A stretch of DNA of 64,000 nucleotides from Paenibacillus sp. P25 (GTDB lineage Bacteria > Bacillota > Bacilli > Paenibacillales > NBRC-103111). The stretch's first letter is position 1; the number at the start of each line of letters is the position of its first letter. The DNA is taken from contig CP085629.1 in the NCBI GenBank assembly GCA_024704175.1, forward strand, positions 3,224,001 through 3,288,000, written 5' to 3'. A model generated the notes under the pieces. It was not told where the DNA came from. It ran no database searches and saw only the letters and a program-made list of their open reading frames with translations. Both the position numbers and the translations under genes were made by a program. Of this stretch, positions 21,701 to 32,532 are shown in pieces.

Positions 21701-22549
21701 TCTGTCCATATTAGGGTCCACTTGAACAGCGTACCCCTGCTCTGCGCTTGCATCCGAGCGAAAGAGCAGCGTTCCGACCGCATACGTGTCTTTTACCAGC
21801 AAATCCGCTTCATAGGTGAAATCGTCCGAACTCGCAGAGGAAACTGCATAAGCGTTCTGCCCGCTCCCCGCGGTGGCCTGCCATCCCTGGGAGGTCGGCG
21901 TCCAGCTACCGCTCAGCGCAGTCCAGCCGCTCACATTCATCGGTACTTCATACACATGCATGTTTTGAAAATAGGCGGTTCCATTGTACACATGAAAGCC
22001 AATGCTGCCTTGACTATAAGTGAAATCGTTTACAGAAATCGCCGGCGCATCGTTCAAATCCACTTGAATTTTCGGGCCGTCGGCGGTAATTTTCAATCGG
22101 TAAAAGCTCCCCGGATCGATCGTCGTCTGGTACGGAACGCCGATCGTCGTATCGGTGGCGTAATCAAACAACCGGAGCCGGTCCAGGTTCGGGTCCAGGC
22201 TGAGCACGTAGCCTTTCGAGCCGTCCGCGCTCGAGCGGAATACAAGCGAACCGGCGGCGTACGGGGTGGCGCTCTCTACCTTCACATCGGCTTCGAATAC
22301 AAAATAGGTTCCGGCCGTCACGGTCGCCATGTTAAAGGCATTCGCGTTCGCATCGCTTACGCCCTTGAGCCCGCCGGCCGCATCCCCGGACCAAGCTCCG
22401 GATACGGGAAGGTAGCCCTGAAGGTTTGAATTCATGGCCATGGCTGGTGATGGAGGCGTTGAGAAAACCAAAGACCAAACCCAAATCAGCAGAAGGATAA
22501 CTTTGGAAAGAGCCGCCCCATGTTTTTTCATCCGCTTCCTGTTCCTCAT
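18715..22549 (-). CDS. secreted multimodular GH32 fructanase with four CBM66-like modules; frameshifted
   Basis: Very large extracellular enzyme, about 1,275 residues. Signal peptide (LSKVILLLIWVWSLVF then STPPSPAMA), three consecutive repeats of about 170 residues each (GWTALSGSWTP ... FTYEADL ... LFRSDAS ... VDPNMDRLRLF ... VYNGTVLFQN), a GH32 catalytic module, a Big2-type Ig domain (ASVSPVDSRSAKITGVAQGR) and a fourth copy of the repeat. The repeats resemble CBM66, the fructan-binding module of SacC. GH32 hallmarks are the nucleophile motif SDPNG (in the corrected frame near 20890), WDFRDPKVLW and TWECPDLFQL. Indels lie near 20890, 20690, 20380 and 18810; correcting the last extends the end to a TAA at 18715. 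It is the last gene of the fructan operon and ends at the shared terminator. Probably a levanase- or inulinase-type exo-enzyme. Confidence 0.85.
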
Positions 22550-22569
22550 TAAAGATCATCTCCTTTGCG

Positions 22570-22583
22570 TGAAAGCGCTTTTA
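22570..22583 (-). promoter_or_regulatory. cre-like (CcpA) site before the fructanase gene
   Basis: TGAAAGCGCTTTTA matches the catabolite-responsive consensus TGWAARCGYTWNCW at all but one position (T for C). It sits some 20 bases upstream of the start codon, where bound CcpA would block transcription or readthrough. Confidence 0.5.
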
Positions 22584-22604
22584 AAACGGTCGTTATAACA
22601 GGCC

Positions 22605-22623
22605 GTGATGACTTTATCATCAC
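22605..22623. repeat. small hairpin between the sacA-like and multimodular genes
   Basis: GTGATGA (22605-22611) pairs with TCATCAC (22617-22623) around CTTTA. It has no adjoining T run; it may slow or partly end transcription, or stabilise mRNA ends, between two genes of the operon. Confidence 0.35.
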
Positions 22624-22676
22624 AGCCTTTAACTCTAAACTGTTCTTATCCGTTGACTCCCCCAATCCCCATTCCG

Positions 22677-24118
22677 TTAATCCCGATCCGCACACAGATC
22701 CCATACGTCGAGCGAAATCAGCACCGCCTCGCCGCCTCTTGCGAACAGCTTCAAGCCTATGCTGCCTTGATCCGGATAAATCCGGTTGGTGATCGTCTTG
22801 ACTCCCCGGTTGGCGAACAGCTCCACCGACGAACGGTCGAGAAAAAGGCGGAGCTCGATCCGCCCATCCTCCATCGGCGATAGCCTCGCTTCGCTGATCC
22901 CGGCTTCACCTGCGCCGCTATGGTTGCGGTCCACCTTCAGCTTGCCATCGGCGACCGAGTAGGCGATCTCCGTGAACTGCCGCCCGTCCTCGGAACAGCG
23001 AAGCCGGAAACCGTACTCCGAAGCCCTGGATTCCGCGCTGAAGACCCCCAGGATCTCCATCGTATCGCCCTTCATATCTGTAAGCGGTACTTCCGTATCC
23101 GCGACTATATGCATACCGCAGACCTGCCGGTGATTTCTGCGCAGCGCTTTGAGCTCATCTATCGGAATCATGCGCAGCGTCCCGTCTTCAGCAAGCTGCA
23201 GCTCTCTCGGAAGGGTGAAGGCTCCCATCCAACCGTGCTCCTGCTCAGGCATCTTTGCCCCCCAAATATTCATCCATCCCAGCAGAATACGCCGGCCCCT
23301 GTCGTCCACGAACGTTTGCGGCGCATAGAAATCGAAGCCGTAATCGAGCCGCTCGGCATACAAGCTTTCGAACTTGCCTGTCTCGTAATCCAGCCTGCCG
23401 GACATGTACATCGTCTTGGTCGTACCCATATTCATCGGAGAGAAAATAAGCACATGCCGGTCCGCATCACCCAGAGGAAATAAATCCGGGCATTCCCACA
23501 TATCGCCCATCGTACCGTCGCTTTCGGCCGCGACGCCGAGATAGGTCCAGTCCAGCAAATCGGGGGACCGGTAGAGCAGCGCCTTGCCCAGTCCATCTTT
23601 GCCGTAGCCGATCACCATGTACCAGACGCCGTCCCGCCGCCATACCTTGGGATCCCGGAACCCGAAGCCTCCTTCCTCCGGAGGGGAAGCGACTACCGGA
23701 TTGCGCCCGCATTTTACAAAATGAATCCCATCCGTGCTCGCCGCGATACACTGCACCTCCACAGGTGTCCGCCCGTCCACATGCCCTGTATAAATCAGCG
23801 TAAGCACCCCGTCGTGATCAACGGCACTGCCCGACCAGCGGCCGTATCCTCCGCTCTCCCCCTTGTCGTACTCCTCGGACGGCGCCAGCGCGACAGGCAG
23901 ATGCTCCCAGTTGATCAAATCCTTGCTCTTCGCATGGCCCCAGTGCATCGGTCCCCACTTCGGCTCATGCGGATAATGCTGATAAAAAGCATGATACTCC
24001 CCTTATAGTAGATGAGCCCGTTGGGGTCGTTCATCCAGCCCGCCGGCGGCATCAAGTGATAACGGAGCCGGTAGCTGTCCTCCTTCAGCGTTTGCGTTTC
24101 CAACTGATTGCTCTTCAT
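22677..24118 (-). CDS. GH32 beta-fructofuranosidase (sucrose/fructo-oligosaccharide hydrolase), frameshifted
   Basis: Cytoplasmic GH32 enzyme of about 480 residues without signal peptide, hydrolysing terminal fructosyl bonds of sucrose, sucrose-6-phosphate or imported fructo-oligosaccharides. The N terminus in one frame holds YHLMPPAGWMNDPNGLIYYK (nucleophile Asp in WMNDPNG). At 24000-24003 a C run is one base short; repaired, it runs on as GEYHAFYQHYPHEPKWGPMH. Then FGFRDPKVWR carries the transition-state Asp and MWECPDLFPL the acid/base Glu; the beta-sandwich follows. It starts 3 bases after the fructokinase stop, with GGGAAAGGA upstream, so the two are translationally close. As no PTS is present, unphosphorylated sugars are the likelier substrate. 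Confidence 0.9.
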
Positions 24119-24121
24119 CGC

Positions 24122-25098
24122 TCACGTTCCTTTCCCTGATCCTAAACCCCTAAGCCCGGCGATTTGTTCCTGTGCAGCCAGAGAGGGAACCGCCCCTCTG
24201 CGGGCCGTCGCCAGCGCCCCCGCCGCGTTCGAGAAGTCCAGTGCCTCCCGCGGCTCCGCTTCGCCGATGTCCGGCAGAGGCTTCCCGAGCTCCAGCAGAT
24301 AGTACAGGAAGGCGCCGAGAAAACCGTCTCCCGCTCCGGTCGTATCATTGGTACGGACCGGGTAACCACCGACCTTGCCCCATCGCTCGTTCATCCGGTA
24401 ATAGGAGCCGTCGTCCCCGCCGTAACCAGCAGAAGCTGAATCGGATGCCCTTCCGTCAATTGCTTGGACGCCGCTTCCGGATCTCTGGTCCCGGTTAAGA
24501 AGAACAGCTCTTCTTCCGATACCTTGACGAGGTCGGCCATGCCCAGCCCCGTATGAATGGTATGTCTCGCACGGCTTTCGTCCGTCCAAAGGGAAGCACG
24601 GTAGTTCGGATCGAACGAAATCAGTGCTCCGTTCTTTCTGGCCGCCTGAACGGCTCTCACCGTAGCCGTATAGGACGGCTCGGCTGTCATGAGAAGGGAG
24701 CCGAAATGGAAAATCCGCGTATTCTCGAGCATAGACCAATGGATATCCTGCTCGGAGAGCAGCTGGTCGGCTCCGGGCTGGCGGGCAAAATGAAACGAAC
24801 GCTCTCCGTTCGCATCCAGATGCACGAAGGCCATGGTCGTATGCGCCTCTTTGGTGAAAACAAGCCCATCCGCCGCAACGCTCATCTCCAGCAGCGCCTG
24901 CCGCAAGTATCGGCCGAAAGGATCCTCGCCGACCTTACCAATGAACCCGGCCTTTTTCCCCAGCTTGGCGAGCGCCGCCGCGACATTCACCGGCGCCCCG
25001 CCGGGATTCCGTTCGTACAAGGGTTGGCCTGCATCGGATAGGCCGTACGGTGTAAAGTCAATCAAATATTCTCCTAAAGCCACTGCATCGTATTTCAT
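24122..25098 (-). CDS. scrK: fructokinase, PfkB family, frameshifted
   Basis: Cytoplasmic ribokinase-family sugar kinase of about 326 residues, phosphorylating fructose released by the GH32 enzymes. It starts MKYDAVALGEYLIDFTPYG and has the first PfkB signature (NPGGAPVNVAAALAKLGKKA then GFIGKVGEDPFGRYL) and the second, DTTGAGDGFLGAFLYYLLEL, with the catalytic Asp. The two halves are in different frames; at 24415-24418 a C run is one base short, and adding it gives LLLVTAGDDGSYYRMNERWG without a gap. It lies between the permease and the beta-fructofuranosidase. Sugar specificity is inferred from the operon. Confidence 0.9.
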
Positions 25099-25137
25099 CG
25101 ATGTCGATCCTTTCCCCTGGAAATCGTCAAGCCCGGG

Positions 25138-25974
25138 TCAGCCCTTCACGCCGGACATCGTAATGCCTTGAATGTAATAACGCTGCAGGAACAGAAATAA
25201 CAGCAGGATCGGCACGGTAGAGATGGTGTTCGCCGCCAGTATTTTTGACCAATCCGTCCCTTCGTTTGAAGAAAACGCGGAGATGGCCACCTGAATCATC
25301 TGCATCTTCTGGTCATTGATCACGATCAGCGGCCAGAGGTAGGAATCCCAATTGCCGAGGAACGTCATGAGGCCCAGCGTAATCAGCGCAGGTACGGCCG
25401 CCGGGAGCACGATGGAAACAAAGGTGCGCGGCAGGCTCGCCCCGTCGATCCGGGCCGCCTCCATGATTTCGTTCGGAACCTCCGCGAAGAACTGCCGAAG
25501 CATAAAAATCCCGAAGACGGACAGCATGGAAGGCACGATGAGCGCCTTATACGAATTGAGCCAACCCAAATCGTGCATCAGCAGGTAATTCGGCACGAGC
25601 GTCACTTCCCCCGGAATGATCATGGCAGACATGAACAGGGCAAAGACAAAGGATTTGAAGCGAAACCTGAGCTTGGCAAATGCAAAAGCGACCATGGAAT
25701 TGATCACAAGCACGAGTGCCGTTACCGTGGAAGCCACAAACAGCGTGTTCCAGATATAGCGGAGGAACGGGTTTCGCGCATTGAAAATGACGTTGTGATA
25801 ATTACGGGTCGTCCACTCCACCGGAAGCAGCAGATGGATTTGCAGCGACGTATATTTAAACAGCTCCTGATATGGGCGGAACGAGCCGCCGATCATCCAA
25901 AGAATAGGCCCGACGGAAATCAAACCGATCAAGATCATCAGAAGGATCCGGCAGGCGGCATACAGCCTTTTCAC
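25138..25974 (-). CDS. carbohydrate ABC transporter permease (MalG-like), fructan locus
   Basis: Inner-membrane permease, about 278 residues, six membrane segments. It starts at the GTG at 25974 (VKRLYAACRILLMILIGLIS) behind GGGAAGGGGA. The EAA loop is NEIMEAARIDGASLPRTFVS and the C-terminal tail QRYYIQGITMSGVKG is typical of MalG-type proteins. Open reading upstream to 26376 overlaps the MalF gene and is not coding. It pairs with the MalF-like gene 17 bases upstream and with the binding lipoprotein at 33876; the ATPase is not encoded here. Confidence 0.92.
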   Translation of the reverse strand: MKRLYAACRILLMILIGLISVGPILWMIGGSFRPYQELFKYTSLQIHLLLPVEWTTRNYHNVIFNARNPFLRYIWNTLFVASTVTALVLVINSMVAFAFAKLRFRFKSFVFALFMSAMIIPGEVTLVPNYLLMHDLGWLNSYKALIVPSMLSVFGIFMLRQFFAEVPNEIMEAARIDGASLPRTFVSIVLPAAVPALITLGLMTFLGNWDSYLWPLIVINDQKMQMIQVAISAFSSNEGTDWSKILAANTISTVPILLLFLFLQRYYIQGITMSGVKG

Positions 25975-25991
25975 AGATAAGTCCCCTTCCC

Positions 25992-26915
25992 TCACGCCTC
26001 GGCGTCTTTGCTGAATAATTTCATCTGCACGAGCGAGATGGCCAGCACGATCGCAAACAGGACAAAGGCGGCCGCCGTCGCGTAGCCCATTCTCATTTGC
26101 GTAAATGCCTGCTTGTAAATATAATAGACCACCGTTTCCGTTGAGCCGTTCGGCCCTCCGTTCGTGAGCACGAATACGAGTCCGGACAGCTTGATCGCAT
26201 CGATCGTGGTCATGATGACGACAAAAGCCATCGTCCGCTGAAGCAGCGGCGGCGTGATCCGGAAAAATTGCTGCAGCCGGTTGGCCCCATCCACTCTCGC
26301 GGCTTCGTACAGGTCGGGCGAAATATTGTTCAGCCCCGCCAGGAAGATGATCATGAAGAACCCCGCGCCCTTCCATATGCCGAGCATAATGATGCCGTTC
26401 ATGGCCGTATCCGGATTGGACAGAAAATTCGTCACCGGCAAATGGACGGCTTTCAGCACACTGTTCAGCAGGCCGAACTCTTTGTTGTAAATCAGCTTAA
26501 ATACCGTGGCCGCCACCGCCGTCGATATAATGACCGGGATAAAATACAGCGTCCGGAACAAGCCGGCCGCCGCCGTTTTTTTCTGAACCAGCAGCGCGAG
26601 CCCAAGCGCAATGCTCGTTTGAATCGGGATGACGATCACCGCAAAGTAGAAGGAATTCCCGAGACTTTTAAAAAAAGCACGGTCCTTCATCAGATGGATG
26701 TAATTGTCGAGCCCGACGAATACGTCGCCCGCGCCGACGAGCGAATAATTCTTGAAGCTGATGATGAACGCCTGAAGCATCGGGTAGAACACAAACACCA
26801 GCAATAAGGCGAATGCCGGGAAAATAAACCACAGGGCCGTGGCCTGCTCATGCCTCCGAAAGCCGTCCGCCGTTGATTTGTTCGCAACAGCTTTTTTCGC
26901 GATGACCGAATCCAT
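25992..26915 (-). CDS. carbohydrate ABC transporter permease (MalF-like), fructan locus
   Basis: Inner-membrane permease of 307 residues, starting MDSVIAKKAVANKSTADGFR at 26915 behind AAGGAGGGG, one or two bases after the GH32 stop. Six membrane segments, the periplasmic DNYIHLMKD loop and the EAA loop DLYEAARVDGANRLQQFFRI identify the MalF/UgpA family. Because the GH32 gene upstream is shifted into the same frame near its end, a single open frame spans both; I treat that fusion as an artefact, since a correct stop and ribosome site lie between. Confidence 0.92.
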   Translation of the reverse strand: MDSVIAKKAVANKSTADGFRRHEQATALWFIFPAFALLLVFVFYPMLQAFIISFKNYSLVGAGDVFVGLDNYIHLMKDRAFFKSLGNSFYFAVIVIPIQTSIALGLALLVQKKTAAAGLFRTLYFIPVIISTAVAATVFKLIYNKEFGLLNSVLKAVHLPVTNFLSNPDTAMNGIIMLGIWKGAGFFMIIFLAGLNNISPDLYEAARVDGANRLQQFFRITPPLLQRTMAFVVIMTTIDAIKLSGLVFVLTNGGPNGSTETVVYYIYKQAFTQMRMGYATAAAFVLFAIVLAISLVQMKLFSKDAEA

Positions 26916-26917
26916 GG

Positions 26918-28771
26918 TTACCCCTCCTTCTTGTTGTCGTAAACAAACAGATGGAAAGCCGCGCGCACGCCGCCGTCTTCGCTGACCGCTTGAATCTCGG
27001 TTTGGCCCGGCCCGCGGCCCGGTCACCTTCACGCCGCCTTCCACCGGTTCTACAGCTGCGATTGTAGCGTCCCCGGTTTCCCACTTGATCCGCCGGGAGG
27101 CGCCGAGCGGAAGCACGACGGCCGGCATTTCCCGGCTCTCTCCCGCCGGAAGATCCAGCGAGCTGCGGCCGAACACGATGCGAAGCGGCTTCCGGCCGTC
27201 CGGGTCTTCATCCCGCCAAACCGTGTGCATCGGATAGTAACGAGCTGCATTCAGCGTAACGCCGCCTTCGGCGGTCAGCTCCAGACCGGCGCTGGTCGGA
27301 TCCGGGAAGATGAGGTTCGAAAGCACCGTTTCACCATCGTTCGCAAATAGTTCCATGCTGGACTCATCGACGAAAAAATGCAGCTTCAGCTTGTTCCCCA
27401 CCCGCCTGACCGGTGCGGACATCGTCTCCGCGAAGCCTTTCTCGAACGATGCGGCGCCCGACCCGGTACGGTCGAACGTCAGCCGCTCCGTCTTGGCTTC
27501 GTAGCTGACCACAGTCGCTTGGCCGCTTCCCTGCCTTAACCGGAAGGCGAATCTCGCATCCGGCTCTACGGTCAGCTCCGTTTCGAGCTCATAGGATGTG
27601 CCCCTGATCCCTGTGAACGGGTTATGGGCGGCGTCTAACGGCTGCTCCGGCGGCGAGATTTCCTTGCCCCGCGGCGACTGCAGCTCCCGGACCGGCTCTT
27701 GAACCAGCCGCAAGCCTTGGCCTTCGATCTTGCGGAGCCTGAGCTCCCGGGGAATGGACATATTTCCCTTCCATGCGCCGGTAGGCTGGGAGAACGGATA
27801 GCGCCAGTTGGACATCCACCCGAGCCATAGACGGCGGCCGTCCTTCGCCGGAATATCGGAATAGGACACGGCGGCGTAGAAATCTTTGCCGTAATCCGTC
27901 CACAGCACGTCCGAAGGCTTGTTGTCATTCTTGAACATCTTGCCGTCAAACGTGCCGATGAAATACTGCGCGGTCGACCCTTTGGTGGCCGCATTATTGC
28001 CGATGCTCACGGTCAGCACCCACTTCTTCTCCTTCGTGCTCTCCACCGGCGGCTCGAACAAATCCGGACATTCCCAGACCGCTGCGTGAGAGCCTTGATC
28101 GCTCCCGAACTCGCCGGACATCGTCCATGTCTTCAGATCGGGCGAAGTATAGAAGCGGACGCGGTTATCGACGGAGACAACCATCACCCATGAACGGCTC
28201 GGCTCGTGCCAGATCACCTTCGGATCCCTGAAGTCCTTCAGCCCCGGGTTCGGGATGACCGGGTTGCCTTCATATTTGGTCCAAGTTCTGCCTTTATCTT
28301 TGCTGTAAGCAATGCTCTGGGATTGGACGCCGCTTTTAAAATGCGTAAAAATCGCGACGAGGCCCGGACGCCCCCGAAAAAACCGCTCGTATCGTTCCAA
28401 TCGACCACCGCGTCGCCGGACCATATTTCGCCCAGCGAATCCCTGACGAGCAGCGCCGGCAGATGCTCCCAATGGATCAAATCCCTGCTCACCGCGTGAC
28501 CCCACTGCCCGCTGTTTTGATAAAACTGATGGTACTCCCCCTCAAAATAGACCATGCCGTTCGGATCGCTCATAGGGCCCGACGGCGGCGACAAATGATA
28601 CTGCGGCCGGTACCGCTCCGTATAATAATGCGGATCGCCCGAATACGCGAAAGCCGGTTCACTCCCCGAAGAATCGTGCCCGCTGCGATCTATCATCCAA
28701 ACCGTCCCTCCTACCCCGAGCAGCAGAACCGCGATCCCTCCGGCCGCCCAAGCCCACGATTTTGTTCTCAT
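26918..28771 (-). CDS. membrane-anchored or secreted GH32 levanase/inulinase with Ig-like tail, frameshifted
   Basis: About 618 residues. An N-terminal hydrophobic segment (SWAWAAGGIAVLLLGVGGTV) serves as signal or anchor, so the enzyme acts outside the cell. GH32 hallmarks: the nucleophile region SGPMSDPNGMVYFEGEYHQF, DFRDPKVIWHE and VWECPDLFEPP; then the beta-sandwich with VDESSMELFANDGETVLSN and a short Big2-like tail (GDATIAAVEPVEGGVKVTG). A C run at 28371-28375 is one base short and splits the N terminus; a second indel near 27020 (one G extra) hides the true end, which reads AAFHLFVYDNKKEG with a TAA at 26918-26920. It heads the enzyme/transport part of the operon, behind TTGGAGG. Confidence 0.9.
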
Positions 28772-28880
28772 GCTGCCTCCAACATCATCGTTTCTAATGG
28801 TTCTATCCCTAATTGTAGAGAAGGCCGAGGACGAAAGATTTCATTTTCATCTGCATTTTTCTTTCAATTTGTTTGCAGCA

Positions 28881-29027
28881 CAAACAAGCCCGCTGCTCAG
28901 AGCAGGCCACTGAAAAAGTTACCGCTGCACGAGCGAATCCTTCTTCCGAACACTGACGCTTCCGAGAATGATTTCGCCTGCTATGCTAGTTTTTCAGTGG
29001 CCTCGCTTGAAGGCAGGGGCTTGTTTG
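28881..29027. repeat. nested inverted repeats between yesN-like and GH32 genes
   Basis: Outer arms CAAACAAGCCC (28881-28891) and GGGCTTGTTTG (29017-29027), and inner arms GCCACTGAAAAA (28906-28917) and TTTTTCAGTGGC (28990-29001), are both perfect. Together they make a 147-base foldback directly after the regulator's stop codon. It could end or attenuate transcription between regulator and enzyme genes, or be a small palindromic element (MITE-like) inserted there. No open reading frame lies inside. Confidence 0.6.
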
Positions 29028-29036
29028 CGATTTCTT

Positions 29037-30657
29037 TTATTTCCTACGGCCGAGCAGCTCTTCCCGGTATTCTTTTGGGCCTTTGCCGTACCATTTTTTA
29101 AAAGCGGTGCTGAAATAGCTGGAGCTGGAATAGCCGACCAGCGTGGCGATATCCGTCAGCTTGAGTTCGTTCTCCTGAAGCAGTGCCGCCGCCTTGCCGA
29201 GCCGCAGGCGGGTCACGTAATCGCTGAACGTCACGCCGACCTGCTGCTTGAACAAGCCCGACAGGTAGGTTTCGTTGAGATGAAACATATCGGCAAGGGA
29301 CGATAAGGTGAGCTCGTAACAGAAATTCTCATCCACATAACCTCGGATCGCCTCGATCATCTGCCGGCCGCTGGAGAAGCGCGTTTGCCTCACCCGCTCC
29401 ATCACCAGCTCCGCCATGCCTTGCAGCTGCTCCAGTACCTGCTCCCGCGAAGAATAATCCCTGACCGTCATTTGACAGTTCCACAGATAGGTTTGCAGCG
29501 ACGGGTCGCCGAGCTCGAATTTTTTGGCCACCGCGTTGAACATAAGGATGATGCGCAGCGCCAAGAACGTAAACACGAACATCGACGTATCCCGGCCCGT
29601 AGAAAAAATCGCATGCAGCTGCTTCGTGAAAGCGGGCATATCCAGATGTTCAATGGCCTGCATCAGCTTCCGCTCCGCTTCCGGCGTAAAGGCATGCGCC
29701 ATGTCCTGCATCGTTCCGCCGCCCTCCGCCTTGTCCGTATACACGGTGCCTTGACTCCACGCCAGCATACTGGACGCATAGCCGTCCTTGAGTACGCCTC
29801 AGCCCGTTGATCGGCTCGCCGATGCCGACGACGCTTTCGAGCCTGAGGAAGGTCTTGATGTTGCGTTTCAGCTCGCGGACGAACGACTCCGTGAAGCCCT
29901 GCGGTCGCCGGGTTTCCTCGAGATGGATTAAGAAATGCATCATCGCCGGATGGCTGACCTCATAAATAGTATAGATGCTACCCCGTTTCTCCGCCGTCTC
30001 CCGGCAAATCATCCGGAAAGCCAGATGGAGCAAATCCTTGCGCTCGTTCCAATCGTCCAGCCGCCCTGGAGGAATCCTCATCTCCGCCGTAACGAACTGT
30101 GCGCGTACACCTTCCTCCGCGAGTGCCGCAAGCTGCAGCCGCTGCATTCGCTCCTTCACGGCCGGGATACTGAACCATTCGTCTTTGACCAGCCGCCAGA
30201 GCAGCTGCTCCTGCATCATCTGCAGCGGCTGGTTCTGCTTCAGCTCCTCCTGGGCCTGTTCGCGCTCCCGCTCACGGTCCGCTTCGAGCTCCTCCGCAAG
30301 CCTGGCGAGCAGTGCCGTCAGTTCGCCGCGGACGACCGGCTTGAGCAAATAATCTTTTACCCCCAGCTGAATGGTCGCCTTCATGTATTCAAAATCGGAA
30401 TAGCCCGAAAGCACAATGATTCGAAGCCCGGGATACGCTTCCTTGCAGGTTTTGATGAGATCGATGCCGTCCAACCGGGGCATCCGCACATCGGTTATAA
30501 GCACATCCGGCAGGGGCCGTTCGCTCAGCGGCTGCAGGGCTTCCGCGCCGTTCGACGCTTCCGAGTCAATGCGGTATCCGGCGGCATGCCAATCGATCTT
30601 GGCTTTAATGCTGCTGCGGACACCGGCTTCGTCATCAACCAGCATCACTCTATACAT
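29037..30657 (-). CDS. response regulator with AraC output domain (YesN-type), frameshifted
   Basis: Cytoplasmic DNA-binding response regulator of about 540 residues. The N-terminal receiver (MYRVMLVDDEAGVRSSIKAK) has the acidic pocket DDE, the phosphorylated Asp in DVLITDVRMPRLDG, and the Lys in KDYLLKPV. A long helical linker follows, and the C-terminal AraC domain has two HTHs (LTLSSLADMFHLNETYLSGL and LTDIATLVGYSSSSYFSTAF). The frame changes near 29800 (GEPINGL to GVLKDGYASSMLAWSQ), one indel. It starts 5 bases after the sensor kinase stop, whose TAA overlaps the GGAG site. It should activate the fructan genes when phosphorylated by its partner. Confidence 0.9.
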
Positions 30658-30662
30658 TGCAT

Positions 30663-32443
30663 TCAACTCCTTACGACCGGAAGGTAAAGCTCTATCGTCG
30701 TTCCTTCGCCTAACCGGGAATGGATGTCCAAATCGAATCGTTCGCCGTACATGAGACGGCACCGCGACAGCACATTACGCAGACCGATGCTTTGCCCTTC
30801 GCTGCTCAGCACTGAAGCCGAATCGCCCTTCCTGCTTCCGTCAAGAAGGTCCCGGACCAAGACCGGATCCATGCCGATTCCGTTATCCCGGACACTCAGC
30901 AGCAGGCGGCCGTCCCGGATTCGGGCGGCTATCCCGATCCATGCTGTGCCTTCCTTTTCCAGGCTGTATTTCACGGCATTCTCCACCAGCGGCTGCAAAA
31001 TAAACTTCGCGATCGTCAGCCCCCGGGCCTCCGCGTCCTCCTCTACGGTTACGCTCAGCCGGTCTTCATGCCTTAGACGGAGGATGAACAAATAGTCGCG
31101 GATGTAATCCATCTCTTCGGACACACGTACCAAATCGCTGTTCAAATTCAGCGAATAGCGCATCATTTGGGCTAACGCTTCCGTGGCGTCCATGACCAGA
31201 TCTTCCCGCTTCATCGCAGCAAGACCGCTTATAATTTCAAGCGTATTGTTATAGAAATGAGGATTGATCTGCAGCAGCAGCGCCTTGTATTCGGCATTTC
31301 GCCGGCGCAGATTCGTTTCGAACTCCGTTTCGATCAGATGTCTGAGCCGGTGGGTCATCTGCTCGAAAACGCCGATCACGTAACCGACCTCGCTGTGCCC
31401 GTCCTTCACCCTGGGCATGGCTTTGACCGCTTGTCCGAACTCGCCTCGCTGAACGTATTTCATGGTTCTCGCAAGCTCACTGAGCGGCCTCGTAATGCCC
31501 GCCGACAGCTTATAAGCCGCCGCCATCGCAAGGATCAGCAGGACAATGCTGACGATGAACACCGTTTGGCGGATATGGGCAATCTTCTCGTAAAGCTCCC
31601 CTTCGGGAACAAGGCCCGCGATGATCCAGCCCTGCGCAGGAAGCTTGCGGAAAAAGAACAAATTCGTCTGCCCCCGCGCTGAACCGGAAAAATGCCGTTT
31701 TCCTCCTCCGGATGATTCGTATCGATTTGCCGGAGAGCGGCTTCCCAGTCCTCCCCGTCCTCCGTGATGTCCTGATTCAGCACGCTCTTCCCTTCCCGCG
31801 TCAGCAGCACCACCTTCCCCGTCCTGCCGATCGAGATTTTCTCAATCGGGTCGCGGAGAAGGGCCGTGGGGTAGCTGACTTTAATCAAGCCCGCATTTCG
31901 CAAGGATTGAAGCTGGACCAAGGGAAAAATAAAACTGTTCACCGGCCGCGACCTCATGATTTCATCCGCCTGATCGGGATCTTTATGCGCCGTCGTCCAG
32001 CGTATGCCCTCTGCCGTGAAGGCATGGAACCATTCGCTGTTCTTGTAGGTTTGATCCTGCGTCCAAATCCCGCCGGCCTCCCCGGTAAAAGCGCTGATAG
32101 CGATGCCGCTGGAATTGTTCGCCCCGAAGGAGGAATAGTATTCGCGGAGTCTTTGCTTGGACGCTACCCGCTCCCGAACCGTGCTGTCCGGATTCAGCTG
32201 CACGGCCAGCCATTCCTGTGTAATCCGGTCGCTGAGCGCCTGGTTGCCCGCATCCTCCACCTGCGCGAGCAGCGTTGTCACATGGGAAGCATACTGCTCG
32301 ATCGTCTGCGCCGTGGAGGACTCGATGGAAGCTTTAATGATGTCGGTTGATTCCCGGCTCAGAATATAGGCCAGCAGAGCGAAGGGCAGGATCAGCAGAA
32401 CGGAGAATACGGCCATCAAACGGCTGCGCAGTGAAAATAGCAC
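30663..32443 (-). CDS. sensor histidine kinase (YesM-type), frameshifted
   Basis: Membrane kinase of about 593 residues. It starts at the GTG at 32443 (VLFSLRSRLMAVFSVLLILP) behind AAGGGGAG; the frame is open further but lacks a ribosome site. Two membrane segments enclose a Cache-type extracellular sensor; a HAMP region (ITRPLSELARTMKYVQRGEF) follows. The His_kinase motif is ALLLQINPHFYNNTLEIISG, with the phosphorylated His, and the ATPase part has ILQPLVENAVKYSLE and VRDNGIGMDP. At 31671-31675 a C run is one base short, splitting the protein in two frames. Partner of the regulator at 29037; presumably senses fructan fragments, perhaps via the adjacent binding lipoprotein. Confidence 0.9.
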
Positions 32444-32532
32444 GATACTCCCCTTTTTTAGTGAAGCCTTAAGTCCGCAAGCCGGTACGACAAAGAGACG
32501 ATCATAGCATGATTCGTCTCCCTTGTCATTCA

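Noticed and set aside
25992..28505. A single 837-codon frame joining a GH32 enzyme to a MalF-like permease
   Set aside because: Restoring an indel near 27020 gives the GH32 its own stop at 26918 and the permease its own AAGGAGG site and ATG at 26915. The fusion is a frame artefact.
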